Shown here: piece after piece, positions 25,294 to 33,848 of the stretch
How positions within the stretch are numbered: position 1 is the stretch's first letter
How the letters are laid out: every line of letters begins with the position of its first letter
Assembly (NCBI GenBank): GCA_965220855.1
Contig: CBDCQY010000002.1
Coordinates: 402,562-466,561 of the forward strand
Direction: 5' to 3'
DNA from: Bin95 sp965220855
Lineage (GTDB): Bacteria; Pseudomonadota; Alphaproteobacteria; Bin95
DNA length: 64,000 nucleotides
Notes under the pieces: generated by a model
Seen by the model: the letters and a program-made list of their open reading frames with translations, nothing else
Told to the model about the DNA's origin: nothing
The model's database searches: none
Made by a program: the position numbers and the translations under genes

Positions 25294-26631
25294 TTACGCG
25301 GCCTTGCGGACGGCGTCGGCGACGATCTCGAAGATCTGCCCGATCTGCCCCTCGTCGATGGTGAAGGGCGGCGAGAAGGCGAGCGTGTCGCCGGCCTGGC
25401 GGCAATAGACGCCGGTCTTCCAGCATTCGAGGAAGATGTCGTAGCCGCGCCGTCCCGGCTGGCCGTCGCGCGTCGCGAACTCGACCGCCCCCATCAGGCC
25501 GATATTGCGCACATCGATGACATGCGGCAGCCCCGCCAGGCTGTGGACGGCCTCCTCGAAGGCGGGCGCGAGCGCCGCCGAGCGCTCGAACAGCCCCTCG
25601 TCGCGATAGAGGTCGAGCGTCGCCAGGCCGGCGGCGACGGCGAGCGGATGGGCGGAGTAGGTGTAGCCGTGGGTCAGCTCCACCATCCATTCCGGCCCGG
25701 TCATGAAGGTGTCGTAGATTTCCTTCTTCATCACCACGGCCGAGGCCGGCACGGTGCCGTTGGTCAGCCCCTTGGCGGTGGTCATCATGTCGGGCGTGAC
25801 GCCGAAGCGCTCGGAGGCGAAGGCCGCGCCCACGCGCCCGAAACCGGTGATCACCTCGTCGAAGATCAGCAGGATGCCGTGCCGGTCGCAGATCTCGCGC
25901 AGGCGCCGGAGATAGCCCTTCGGCGGCGGATAGACGCCGATGGAGCCGGCCACCGGCTCCACGATCACCGCCGCGATCGTCGAGGCGTCATGCAGATCGA
26001 CCAGCCGCTCCAGATCGTCGGCGAGCGCCGCGCCGTGGTCCGGCTCGCCCCGGCTGAAGGCGTTTTCGGCCAGGTCGAGCGTGTGGCGCAGATGATCGAC
26101 GCCGGGCAGCAGCATCCCGAACGCCTTGCGGTTGACCTTGATGCCGCCGACCGAGGTGCCGCCGAAGCCGACGCCGTGATAGCCGCGCTCGCGCCCGATC
26201 AGGCGGGTGCGCTGGCCCTCGCCGCGCGCCCGGTGCCAGGCGATGGCGATCTTGAGCGCGGTATCGACCGCCTCCGAGCCGGAATTGGCGAAGAACACCG
26301 AGTCCATCTCCGGCGGCGCGATCTGGGTGATGCGCGAGGCCAGCTCGAAGGCCGCCGGATGGCCCATCTGGAAGGACGGGCCGAAATCCAGCGTCTCGAC
26401 CTGGCGCTGCACCGCCTCGACGATGGGCTTGCGGCAATGGCCGGCATTGACGCACCACAGCCCCGCAGAGGCGTCCAGCACCCGCCTGCCGTCGCGAGCG
26501 ATATAGTGGACGCCCTCGGCCCCGACGATCAGGCGCGGATCCGCCTTGAAGCTGCGGTTCGCCGTATAGGGCATGAAGAAGGGTTCGAGATTGTTGGTGT
26601 CCGCATGGGCGAGCGAGGCGGCGGTCGGCAT
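25294..26631 (-). CDS. Omega-amino acid--pyruvate class III aminotransferase
   Basis: This fold-type I PLP transaminase resembles beta-alanine/omega-amino acid:pyruvate enzymes. The 445-residue protein has the phosphate-binding FFANSGSEAVDTALKIA near 110, YHGVGFGGTSVGG near 155, the PLP-ring aspartate in LIFDEVITGFGRVG near 255, and the Schiff-base lysine in TTAKGLTNGTVP near 285. The conserved WCVNAGHCRKPI region near 58 is typical of this subgroup. ATG 26631-26629 follows a GGGAGG ribosome site. It converges on chrA with 18 bp between the stops. Confidence 0.9.
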   Translation of the reverse strand: MPTAASLAHADTNNLEPFFMPYTANRSFKADPRLIVGAEGVHYIARDGRRVLDASAGLWCVNAGHCRKPIVEAVQRQVETLDFGPSFQMGHPAAFELASRITQIAPPEMDSVFFANSGSEAVDTALKIAIAWHRARGEGQRTRLIGRERGYHGVGFGGTSVGGIKVNRKAFGMLLPGVDHLRHTLDLAENAFSRGEPDHGAALADDLERLVDLHDASTIAAVIVEPVAGSIGVYPPPKGYLRRLREICDRHGILLIFDEVITGFGRVGAAFASERFGVTPDMMTTAKGLTNGTVPASAVVMKKEIYDTFMTGPEWMVELTHGYTYSAHPLAVAAGLATLDLYRDEGLFERSAALAPAFEEAVHSLAGLPHVIDVRNIGLMGAVEFATRDGQPGRRGYDIFLECWKTGVYCRQAGDTLAFSPPFTIDEGQIGQIFEIVADAVRKAA

Positions 26632-26687
26632 GGGCGAACCTCCCGGAATGGATTTCCGCCCACCATAACACGACCGCCCCGCTTCGT

Positions 26688-28175
26688 TCACGCCGGAACG
26701 AACGCGCCATGCAGGGCGTGCGGCAGGGGGTAGGGCAGCAGGCCCTGCCAGAGAGGCCCCTCGGAGAGGCGGAGCGCGTCGAACACCGCCAGCCCGGCGA
26801 CGCGCCGGTCGAGGTCGAGGAACGGCCCGAGCAGCCAGCCCTCGCCCTCTCCGGCTCCGCGCGGGACGAACACATGCTCCTCCGGCAACTGGCCCGGCGG
26901 CCACTCCCAGCCGTCAGCCGCGCCCGGCTCCAGGCGCACGATGCGCCGGAAGGGCCAGCCGCCCGCCTTGCCGTCGCCGGCGAGCGCGAAGGTCATTTCG
27001 TGGCGCCGGCCGGTAAGGCGCGGGTCGATGCGCGGAAACTCCGCCACGCCCGGCTCGTCATGGTCGAGCGCCGCGCGCCCGTCCGCCCGGAGCACGATCC
27101 GCCGATAGGCGGGATGGGGCGAGGGGAAGCCGGTCTCTCCCCGCATCGCCAGGCGCAAGTCGCGCGTCACGAACTCGGGGTCGGGCGCCTGGCAGACATC
27201 GAAGCGGATCGAGCCGTCCGCCTCCTCCCAGCCATTGCCGTGATGGAAGTGGAAGCCGGGCGGAAGCTCGTGCCCGCGGACGACCTCCAGGCTGTTCTTG
27301 TCGATGACCAGAGCCTCCACGCCGAGCTCCGGGCGCCAGAGATGCGCGTCGAGCAGCGCCGTCTCGCCGGAGCGCAGCCGCTCGAAATCCAGCACGAAGG
27401 GCGCCAACAGCACGACCAGATGGCGCGCCGTGACGACGAAATCGTGCGTGAGGCCGAGCGGCGCGTGCGGCAGGAAGCGCGCCCCGGCGAGCCGCCCTTC
27501 GGGGTCGATGCGATAGATCAGCAGGCCGGAGCGCGGGCCGATGACGGCGCCGATGTTCCACAGCGTCCCGTCCGGCTCCAGCTTCGGATGCGCGGAGAAA
27601 GGCGCGCTCGCCAGATCGTCGCGCCAGGTGACGAAGTCGCCGGCGGCGAGCGTTTCGGGATCGACCGCGATCGCCGAGCCGCCCTCCCAGAGCGCCATCA
27701 GCCGCCCGGCATGGGCCAGCATGGCGATATTGGCGGCGTTCATGTCGTCGGCGCGCTCGATGGCGACCGGATCGGGCGGCAGCGTGCCGTAGGCGGGCAG
27801 CAGGCGGCGGCCGGCCTCCGCCTCGCGCCGGCGCTTGGGCGTATCCAGGATGCGCGCCCGGTGGGTCGCGCCGGTTCCGTCGAAGCGGAAGGCCTGGACC
27901 AGGCCGTCGCCGTCGAACCAGTGGCTGTAGCGGTGGCCGAAGCGGTCATGCTCGCCCGGGCCGTTGCGCCAGAGCACGCCGGTCAGATCGGGCGGCAGGC
28001 GGCCGCTCAGGGTTTGCAGGGGCGCGGACAGGCGCTCGGCGCGCGCGGTCTCGAAGCCGAGCGCGGCGGCCTTGCCGGCCGGTTCGGCGGCGGCGGCGCG
28101 GAGGACGGCCGGGGCGGCCAGCAGCAGGCCGCCGGCGGCCCCGAGCGCGGCGCGGCGGGTCAGGCGGTGCGTCAT
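26688..28175 (-). CDS. Carotenoid cleavage oxygenase, Tat-exported
   Basis: This is a non-haem iron dioxygenase of the RPE65/carotenoid cleavage family (495 residues). The four iron-binding histidines are assignable by context: FSAHPKLEPDG near 200, GLTHDFVVT near 250, FHFHHGNGWEE near 315, and ALHGAFVPA at the extreme C-terminus. The N-terminus, LTRRAALGAAGGLLLAAPAV, has twin arginines followed by a hydrophobic stretch and AxA sites, so it should be exported by the Tat pathway. It lies 3 bp after the DUF2141 gene stop on the same strand. No carotenoid genes are in the window; the substrate may be a stilbene or lignan-type compound instead. Confidence 0.88.
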   Translation of the reverse strand: MTHRLTRRAALGAAGGLLLAAPAVLRAAAAEPAGKAAALGFETARAERLSAPLQTLSGRLPPDLTGVLWRNGPGEHDRFGHRYSHWFDGDGLVQAFRFDGTGATHRARILDTPKRRREAEAGRRLLPAYGTLPPDPVAIERADDMNAANIAMLAHAGRLMALWEGGSAIAVDPETLAAGDFVTWRDDLASAPFSAHPKLEPDGTLWNIGAVIGPRSGLLIYRIDPEGRLAGARFLPHAPLGLTHDFVVTARHLVVLLAPFVLDFERLRSGETALLDAHLWRPELGVEALVIDKNSLEVVRGHELPPGFHFHHGNGWEEADGSIRFDVCQAPDPEFVTRDLRLAMRGETGFPSPHPAYRRIVLRADGRAALDHDEPGVAEFPRIDPRLTGRRHEMTFALAGDGKAGGWPFRRIVRLEPGAADGWEWPPGQLPEEHVFVPRGAGEGEGWLLGPFLDLDRRVAGLAVFDALRLSEGPLWQGLLPYPLPHALHGAFVPA

Positions 28176-28178
28176 GGC

Positions 28179-28640
28179 TCAGGACTCCGGATAGTCGAGC
28201 TTGACGCGAATCTGCGTTTCCGCCTCGCCCACGGTGACGGACGCGGCGTCGAAGCCGGGCGGGCCGAACAGGCCGCGCGCATCGTTGGAGAAGCCGAAGC
28301 CTTCCACCGGCAGTCCGAGCAGCACGGTGTCGAGCTCGCCGTCCTCGTCCGCGTCATGGAACAGCGAGACGGCGTATTCGCCCGCCGGCAGGTCGGCGAA
28401 GACGATCCGGCGGGTGTGGGCGGCGGGGCCGTAATGGGCGGCGACGATGCCGGCCGAGTCGGGAAAGGCCACGCCCTCCTTGCGGCGGTGCAGCGCGGCG
28501 CGGACGGCGCCGTCGTCGGAGCGCAGGCCTTCGATGCGGATCACCAGATCGGCGGCGTCGGCGCTCCGGGGCAGGGCGGCGGGGGCCGCGAGCGCGAGCG
28601 CGGCGAGGGCGGCGGCAAGGCCGGATTGCATGCGTGTCAT
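28179..28640 (-). CDS. DUF2141-type secreted protein
   Basis: This 153-residue protein has a signal peptide of about 27 residues (ending ADAADL) and a single beta-rich DUF2141-like domain: RIEGLRSDDGAVRAALHRR, FADLPAGEYAVSLFHDADED with acidic residues typical of this fold, and GFSNDARGLFGPPGFDAA. Start ATG 28640-28638 follows AGGAGAGAG. Such proteins are often encoded beside carotenoid or sterol genes; here it precedes the carotenoid oxygenase by 3 bp. Its biochemical role is unknown. Confidence 0.8.
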   Translation of the reverse strand: MTRMQSGLAAALAALALAAPAALPRSADAADLVIRIEGLRSDDGAVRAALHRRKEGVAFPDSAGIVAAHYGPAAHTRRIVFADLPAGEYAVSLFHDADEDGELDTVLLGLPVEGFGFSNDARGLFGPPGFDAASVTVGEAETQIRVKLDYPES

Positions 28641-28754
28641 CGGTTCTCTCTCCTGGCGGCGGAAGCGCCGCTCGGGGGAGATATTGACCGCCGGCCCCGA
28701 GCGGTCATGCTGCATTACGCCAACGCCACCGGATAATTCGCGGCCCGCAGCACC

Positions 28755-29522
28755 ATGTCATTCACGCTTCGCGAACTGCCGGGCGCCGGGCCGCTTGCGG
28801 CTCACGCGGCGGCGCTGGCCGCCATCGCGCTGCTGTTCGCCTTCATCGGCCCGTTCGGCACCTACGACGCCATGGGGCCGCTGGCGCGGCTCGGCTACTG
28901 GGCGCTCGCCATGGCGGGCAATTGGGGCCTGTTCGCGGCCGCGACGCTGCTGGTGCTGCATCTGATCCCGAAGGCCGCGCCGCTCCGCCAGGCGGCGGCG
29001 CTGGCGCTGGCGGCGCTACTGGCCGCGCTGCCCGGCGCGGCGATCGTGTTCGCGGCCGAGACGCTCTTCCGGCCGGGCTATTCCGACATCGGCGCGCTGC
29101 CGGAAATCTATCTGGGCGTGGCGGTGCTGGGGCTGGCGGTGAGCGCGCTCGCGCTCGCCGCGCACCGGCTCGGGCGGGACCGGCGGCCGGCGCGCCCGCC
29201 GCCAGCGCCGCCGCCGCGCTTCCTCGCCCGCCTGCCCGCCCGGATCGGCCGCGATCTCGTCTATCTCAAGATGGCCGACCATTATGTCGAGGCGGTCACC
29301 ACGCGCGGCTCGGGCCTGGTGCTGATGCGCTTTGCGGACGCCATCGCCGAACTCGACGGCGCGGAGGGCCTGCGCGTCCACCGCTCCTACTGGGTCGCGC
29401 GCGCCCATGTCGCCGGCTCCGAGCGGCGCGGCGGCCGCGCCATCCTCCGCCTCACCGGCGGCCACGAAGTCCCCGTCAGCCGCACCTACCTCCCCAAAGC
29501 CCGCGCCGCCGGCCTCATCTGA
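28755..29522 (+). CDS. Membrane-anchored LytTR-type DNA-binding regulator
   Basis: The 255-residue protein has four hydrophobic helices in residues 15-135, a proline-rich linker (RRPARPPPAPPPRF, about 148-161), and a C-terminal LytTR domain (DLVYLKMADHYVEAVTTRGS, then LDGAEGLRVHRSYWVARAHV, ending VPVSRTYLPKARAAGLI). LytTR domains bind DNA as beta-type wings, so this is a membrane-bound transcription factor without a receiver domain. It is divergent from the DUF2141 and carotenoid oxygenase genes (114 bp gap) and may control them. The target is not shown by sequence. Confidence 0.85.
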   Translation: MSFTLRELPGAGPLAAHAAALAAIALLFAFIGPFGTYDAMGPLARLGYWALAMAGNWGLFAAATLLVLHLIPKAAPLRQAAALALAALLAALPGAAIVFAAETLFRPGYSDIGALPEIYLGVAVLGLAVSALALAAHRLGRDRRPARPPPAPPPRFLARLPARIGRDLVYLKMADHYVEAVTTRGSGLVLMRFADAIAELDGAEGLRVHRSYWVARAHVAGSERRGGRAILRLTGGHEVPVSRTYLPKARAAGLI

Positions 29523-29549
29523 ACCGGGGGAGCCGGGCGTGATGGTCGG

Positions 29550-30410
29550 CTACAGCACGGTGGTGCGCCACATGGCTCGGCGTTGGGGCCAGGCGTAGTC
29601 GCGGATGGCGATGTGCTGCACGGCGGGGTTGTCCCACATCAGCAGGTCGCCGGCCGCCCAGCGGTGGCGGTAGATGAAGCGGTCTTCCGTGATGAAGTCC
29701 GACAGTTGCTCGATCAGCGCCAGCGCTTCGGCCTCGGCCATGCCGGGGATGCCGACGCACTCGCCCTTGCGCAGATAGAGCGCCTTCCGGCCCGTTTTCG
29801 GGTGTGGGCGGGCGATCGGGTGGCGGACATCCGGGTTGCGCTCGATCTGCGCCTCCGTCACCGCCACCGGCCGCTTGACGCCGCGCTCCTTGGCGGCGAA
29901 GCGGTGGATCGCCTCCAGCCCCTCCAGCCGCCGCCGGGTTCGGGCGTCGAGCGCCTCCCAGGCCGCCGCCGCGCTCGCGAACCAGGTCGGGCCGAGCGGC
30001 TCGCCGGCCTCGTCATGCGGCACTTCGAGCGCATGGAGCAGCGTCCGGCGCGGCGGCTCGGCCGTGTAGGACATGTCGGAATGCCAGTGGCTGCCGGCGT
30101 CGGCATAGCCGAGCGCCCGGCCGTTCTCGTCCTGCAGGTTCGACACCTTCAGGATTTCCGGAAAGCCCTCCAGCGCATGCTGGTCGAAGGCGTTGACCTT
30201 GATTTCCCCAAGCCGCTTCGAGAACGCCAGCAGCGCCTCCGGCGTGAGCGACTGGCCCCGGAAACAGAGCACGCTGTAGCGGTCGAAGGCCGCCTCGCAG
30301 GCCTGGAACGCCTCCTCCGCGAGCGGGACCGAAAGATCGACGCCGAACACCTCCGCGCCCACCGGCGCGCCGCTCGGGCGTATCTCGAAACCGCCATTTC
30401 CATCGCTCAT
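29550..30410 (-). CDS. TauD/TfdA family 2-oxoglutarate-dependent dioxygenase
   Basis: This Fe(II)/2-oxoglutarate oxygenase has 286 residues, the usual length. The facial triad is visible: His and Asp in SHWHSDMSYTAEPP near residue 105, and the distal His in MWDNPAVQHIAIRDY near 265. The 2-oxoglutarate-binding arginine is likely within DYAWPQRRAMWRTTVL at the C-terminus. The N-terminal GAEVFGVDLSVPL and YSVLCFRGQSLTPEA are typical for TauD proteins. Start ATG 30410-30408 overlaps the stop of the ELM1-type gene. The substrate is unknown. Confidence 0.88.
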   Translation of the reverse strand: MSDGNGGFEIRPSGAPVGAEVFGVDLSVPLAEEAFQACEAAFDRYSVLCFRGQSLTPEALLAFSKRLGEIKVNAFDQHALEGFPEILKVSNLQDENGRALGYADAGSHWHSDMSYTAEPPRRTLLHALEVPHDEAGEPLGPTWFASAAAAWEALDARTRRRLEGLEAIHRFAAKERGVKRPVAVTEAQIERNPDVRHPIARPHPKTGRKALYLRKGECVGIPGMAEAEALALIEQLSDFITEDRFIYRHRWAAGDLLMWDNPAVQHIAIRDYAWPQRRAMWRTTVL

Positions 30411-31342
30411 CGCGCCTCTCCCTCCTGCCTGGCCGCCAGCCGCCGGCGCAGCTCGCCGGCGATGCGGGCGGTGTCGTCCACCGGTTCGTAGCTCCATTCC
30501 TCCAGCCGGCCGTCGAAGAGCCGGAGCGCTCCCTCCTCGCGAAGCAGCGCCTGGAAGCGCCGCAGCCGGCGGTTGCCGCCCGCCATGCGCGCCGCATAGA
30601 CCGGCTTGCCGGTGGCGACCGCCTCGCTGGTCATCGACACCGAATCCTCGGTGACGACGATATGGCGCGCCAGCGCCAGCATGCCGAGATAGGGATTGTC
30701 GCCCTCGCCGTCCCAGAACCAGGCGTCGGCGAGCCGCGCCCTGAGCGCGTCCACCACGCCCGGCTCGGTGCGCCGCGAGGCGGTGACGGCGATCGGCCCC
30801 TCCAGCCGCGCCAGCCCGTCCGCCAGCCGCGCGACGGTCTCCGGCGTGAAGCGGTGCGAGCGGCTGCGCCCGCCGAGCAGCACCGCCACCTGCAAGCCGC
30901 CCAGGCGCTCTCGCCAGGCCTCGGCCGCGGCGGCGAGTCCCGCCGGCGTCACGCGATGCAGCGCGCCCCGCGTCGCCAGCACATTCGGGCCTTCCAGGCC
31001 GTCATGGCGGGGCGGCGCCACCAGGTCGAAACAGGAGGGCGGGACGCGCGGGTTCTGGATATGCAGCGTGAAACAGCGCCCCCCTGACGCGCGGCGCACC
31101 GCGATGGATACCGAGGCGCTCCGCCTGCCGCAGGTGAGCAGCAGGTCGGGCCAGGGCGGCCTGAGCGCGCTTTCCAGCCCATGGCGCAAAAGGCCCGGCG
31201 CCTGGCGGTGGGCTGGCAGCCAGCGCCAGGGCCGGCGGAGGCGCACCACCTTCGCCTCCCAGGGCCAGCCGACGGCCGCCGCCAGGCCCTCGGCCTGGCC
31301 GGCCGCGCCGGCCTCGCCGGTGGTGAGCGCCCAGACCCGCAC
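30407..31342 (-). CDS. ELM1/GtrOC1 family putative nucleoside-diphosphate-sugar epimerase
   Basis: This is a member of the alphaproteobacterial ELM1 family, named after a plant mitochondrial-fission protein but of unsettled biochemical role; the fold resembles GT-B glycosyltransferases. The 311-residue protein begins at GTG 31342 (MRVWALTTGEAGAAGQAEGL), matching the family N-terminus. It has LLTCGRRSASVSIAVRR near 70, AVLLGGRSRSHRFTPE near 155, and VVTEDSVSMTSEAVATGKPVY near 230, all family hallmarks. It overlaps the TauD-like gene by 4 bp. Confidence 0.83.
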   Translation of the reverse strand: MRVWALTTGEAGAAGQAEGLAAAVGWPWEAKVVRLRRPWRWLPAHRQAPGLLRHGLESALRPPWPDLLLTCGRRSASVSIAVRRASGGRCFTLHIQNPRVPPSCFDLVAPPRHDGLEGPNVLATRGALHRVTPAGLAAAAEAWRERLGGLQVAVLLGGRSRSHRFTPETVARLADGLARLEGPIAVTASRRTEPGVVDALRARLADAWFWDGEGDNPYLGMLALARHIVVTEDSVSMTSEAVATGKPVYAARMAGGNRRLRRFQALLREEGALRLFDGRLEEWSYEPVDDTARIAGELRRRLAARQEGEAR

Positions 31343-31376
31343 GGGTCTCGCCGCCCTTGGCGGCCCGCGCGCCCGC

Positions 31377-31736
31377 CTAGCGGGCGGCGGTCACCATGAT
31401 CTCGACCAGCAATTGGGGGCGCGCGAGCTTCGCCTCGACGCAGGCCCGCGCCGGCGGGTTCGCCGGATCGACCCAGCCGTTCCACACCTCGTTCATGCCG
31501 GCGAAGTTCGCCATGTCGGTGATCCACAGCTGGGCGGTGAGCAGGTTGGCCTTCGAGGTCCCCGCCTTCGCCAGATAGCCGTCGATCTGCTCCAGTATGT
31601 CGGCGGTCTGCGCCTTCACATCGCCGCTGGCGTCGCGCGCCACCAGCCCCGCCAGATACACCATGTCGCCGCGCATCACGCAGCGGCTCATCATCGGCCC
31701 CGGAGGGCTGGTGCGGTCGATCCGCTCGATCGTCAT
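31377..31736 (-). CDS. RidA family protein (second copy)
   Basis: This is a second RidA-type protein, 119 residues from ATG 31736-31734, which has a GGGAGAAG ribosome site. Motifs include VMRGDMVYLAGLVARDASGD, ADILEQIDGYLAKAGTSKAN, and RACVEAKLARPQLLVEIMVT, where the arginine before ACVEA is the conserved residue used by imine-hydrolysing RidA members. It lies 34 bp before the ELM1-type gene on the same strand. It is only distantly like the protein at 19610-19981, so the two probably serve different pathways. Confidence 0.86.
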   Translation of the reverse strand: MTIERIDRTSPPGPMMSRCVMRGDMVYLAGLVARDASGDVKAQTADILEQIDGYLAKAGTSKANLLTAQLWITDMANFAGMNEVWNGWVDPANPPARACVEAKLARPQLLVEIMVTAAR

Positions 31737-31778
31737 GTCTGCTTCTCCCATCGTGGTCGGTTGTCGCGGCCGAGCGCG

Positions 31779-32540
31779 TCAGCGCCGCCGCCAGGTGAAC
31801 TCCAGCGCCGCGCCCCGGCGCAGCACCGCATCGATTTCCGGCGTATAGCCGCCGTCGCCCTCATGGATCACGAAGCCGGGCAGCAGCGCCACCGGCGCGC
31901 GGATGTCGCGGCGCCCGCGCAGGATGACGCGCCCGGCCGGGCGGCCGTCATCCCTGGACCAGAGCGGCGCCACCGCGATCTCGCCGATGCCGGCCGCCGC
32001 ATAGGCGGCGAGATGCTCGTCGAGCCGCTCGGCCGCCAGGATGGAGGTGACCGTGCCGCCCCGGCGCAGCATGGTGGCGGCGAAGCGCAGCCAGGCGGCG
32101 AGATCGACCTCGCTCTCGACATGCGCGCCGGCCCGCTGCGGGTCGCCCGGCGGCGCGCCCTCGCTCTCGGGGCGCCAGGGCGGGTTGGCCATGGCGTGGT
32201 CGAAGCTGGCGGGCCCGAGCCGGTTGGGCGGCCGGGCGAGGTCGCCCAGAATGACATCCACCGCGCGGTCCAGCCCGTTGGCCTCGGCGTTCCGCCGGCA
32301 GAGCGCCGCCATGGCGGCGTCGCGCTCCAGCCCGGTCACCGAGCAGCCCGGAATCCGGCGCGCGAGGCAGAGCGCGGCCGCGCCGGTGCCGATGCCGACC
32401 TCCAGCACCCGCTGCCCGCTCTCGGCCGGCACCGCGGCCGCCAGCAGCACGGGGTCGGTCGCCACCCGGTAGCCCCTGGCCGGCTGGCGCAGCTGCACGC
32501 GCCCGTCGAGCAGCGTGTCGTCGGTGAAGGCCTCGCTCAC
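31779..32540 (-). CDS. tRNA1(Val) A37 N6-methyltransferase-like protein
   Basis: This is a Rossmann-fold SAM methyltransferase of the TrmN6/YfiC type. The 253-residue protein starts at GTG 32540-32538, overlapping the upstream DUF2007 stop (GTGA). It opens with RQPARGYRVATDPVLLAAAV, characteristic of this group, followed by the SAM loop VLEVGIGTGAAALCLA near 43 and the catalytic AMANPPW near 115, the NPP(Y/F/W) motif of amino-methyltransferases acting on adenine or glutamine. tRNA m6A is the best guess from the family. Confidence 0.8.
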   Translation of the reverse strand: MSEAFTDDTLLDGRVQLRQPARGYRVATDPVLLAAAVPAESGQRVLEVGIGTGAAALCLARRIPGCSVTGLERDAAMAALCRRNAEANGLDRAVDVILGDLARPPNRLGPASFDHAMANPPWRPESEGAPPGDPQRAGAHVESEVDLAAWLRFAATMLRRGGTVTSILAAERLDEHLAAYAAAGIGEIAVAPLWSRDDGRPAGRVILRGRRDIRAPVALLPGFVIHEGDGGYTPEIDAVLRRGAALEFTWRRR

Positions 32541-32755
32541 AGCGCCCCCAGATCCTCGCGCGCGCTCTCCAGCACGTCGCGCGCCTCGGCGTAATGCTCG
32601 TCCGCCACCATCACCCGCCGGGGCAGCACGCCGAGGCTGCCTTCGACGATGCTGGTGTGCGAGTCGAGCACCACCGCCGGCACCCCCCGGGCCGACAGTT
32701 CCGCGACCAGCCAGGAGATCGCCACCGGATCGACAGTCTTCAATACCGCCTTCAT
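32537..32755 (-). CDS. DUF2007 small protein
   Basis: This 72-residue protein is entirely the DUF2007 (putative signal-transducing) domain: LKTVDPVAISWLVAELSARG at the N-terminus, VVLDSHTSIVEG near 30, and PRRVMVADEHYAEARDVLES toward the end. The pairing with a TrmN6-type methyltransferase by a 4-bp overlap is common in alphaproteobacteria. Its start overlaps the 5' region of the divergent polyprenyl synthase gene. Function is unknown. Confidence 0.82.
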   Translation of the reverse strand: MKAVLKTVDPVAISWLVAELSARGVPAVVLDSHTSIVEGSLGVLPRRVMVADEHYAEARDVLESAREDLGAL

Positions 32756-32837
32756 GCCTCTCCCGACCCTTGACCGCGCCCCGCCGCCGCCTATGCTTGC
32801 CGTCCCGGCGCGCCAAGGTCAATCGGTTCTGCCCCCC

Positions 32838-33848
32838 GTGACGATTGCGGATACATCCCTCGCGCCGTCGGCGACGCCGCTGGACAGGCTGCGCTCCCTT
32901 GTCGGCGAAGACCTGGATGCGGTCAATGCGCTGATCGTCGAGCGGATGCAGAGCGAGGTCGGGCTGGTGCCGCAGCTGGCCGGCCATATCGTGGCCTCCG
33001 GCGGCAAGCGCCTGCGCCCGCTGCTGACGCTCGCGTCCGCGCGCCTTTGCGGCTACGGCCGAGACGGCCATATCGCGCTCGCGGCCGCGGTGGAGTTCAT
33101 CCACACGGCGACGCTGCTGCATGACGATGTGGTGGATGAGAGCGACCTTAGGCGCGGCTCGGCCACCGCCAACGCCGTCTGGGGCAATCAGGCGAGCGTG
33201 CTGGTCGGCGATTTCCTGTTCAGCCGCTCCTTCCAGCTGATGGTCGAGGCCGGCTCGCTGGAGGTGCTGCGCATCCTGGCCAATGCGGCGGCGACGATCG
33301 CCGAAGGCGAGGTGCGCCAGCTCGCCACGGTCAACCGGCCGGAGACCGGCGAGGCGGACTATCTGAAGGTGATCGAGGGCAAGACCGCCGCGCTGTTCGC
33401 CGCCGCCTGCCGAATCGGCGCGGTCGTGGCCGGGCGCCCGGAGGCCGAGGCGGAGGCGCTCGACGCCTATGGCATGAATCTGGGCATCGCCTTCCAGCTT
33501 GCCGACGATGTGCTGGACTATGCGGCGGAGCCCTCGGAGCTCGGCAAGTCGCTCGGCGACGATTTCGCCGACGGCAAGATCACGCTGCCGGTCATCCTCG
33601 CCTTCCGCCGGGGCGACGCGGAGGAGCGGCGCTTCTGGCGGCGCACGCTCGGCGAGGGCGAGCAGCGGGACGGCGATCTCGACCATGCCGTCCGGCTGCT
33701 GACCCGCCATGGCGCGCTGGAGGAAGCGCTCGCGCGCGCCCGCCGGCGGGCGGAGGCGGCCAAGCGCGCGCTCGCGGTCTTCCCCGAGAGCGGTCTCGGC
33801 GGCCTGCTGGCCGAGATCGCGGACTTTTGCGTCGAGCGCGGCTACTGA
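32838..33848 (+). CDS. ispB: Polyprenyl (octaprenyl/decaprenyl) diphosphate synthase
   Basis: This trans-prenyltransferase makes the ubiquinone side chain. It carries both aspartate-rich motifs, LLHDDVVDESDLRRG and LADDVLDYA, plus GGKRLRPLLTLASARL and the EGKTAALFAAA lysine motif. The frame is open from further upstream, with candidate starts ATG 32754, ATG 32793 and GTG 32838. The GTG gives 336 residues, closest to the family, while the earlier ones add proline-rich, unconserved sequence; no start has a strong ribosome site. The gene diverges from DUF2007. Chain length is not predictable by eye. Confidence 0.88.
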   Translation: MTIADTSLAPSATPLDRLRSLVGEDLDAVNALIVERMQSEVGLVPQLAGHIVASGGKRLRPLLTLASARLCGYGRDGHIALAAAVEFIHTATLLHDDVVDESDLRRGSATANAVWGNQASVLVGDFLFSRSFQLMVEAGSLEVLRILANAAATIAEGEVRQLATVNRPETGEADYLKVIEGKTAALFAAACRIGAVVAGRPEAEAEALDAYGMNLGIAFQLADDVLDYAAEPSELGKSLGDDFADGKITLPVILAFRRGDAEERRFWRRTLGEGEQRDGDLDHAVRLLTRHGALEEALARARRRAEAAKRALAVFPESGLGGLLAEIADFCVERGY

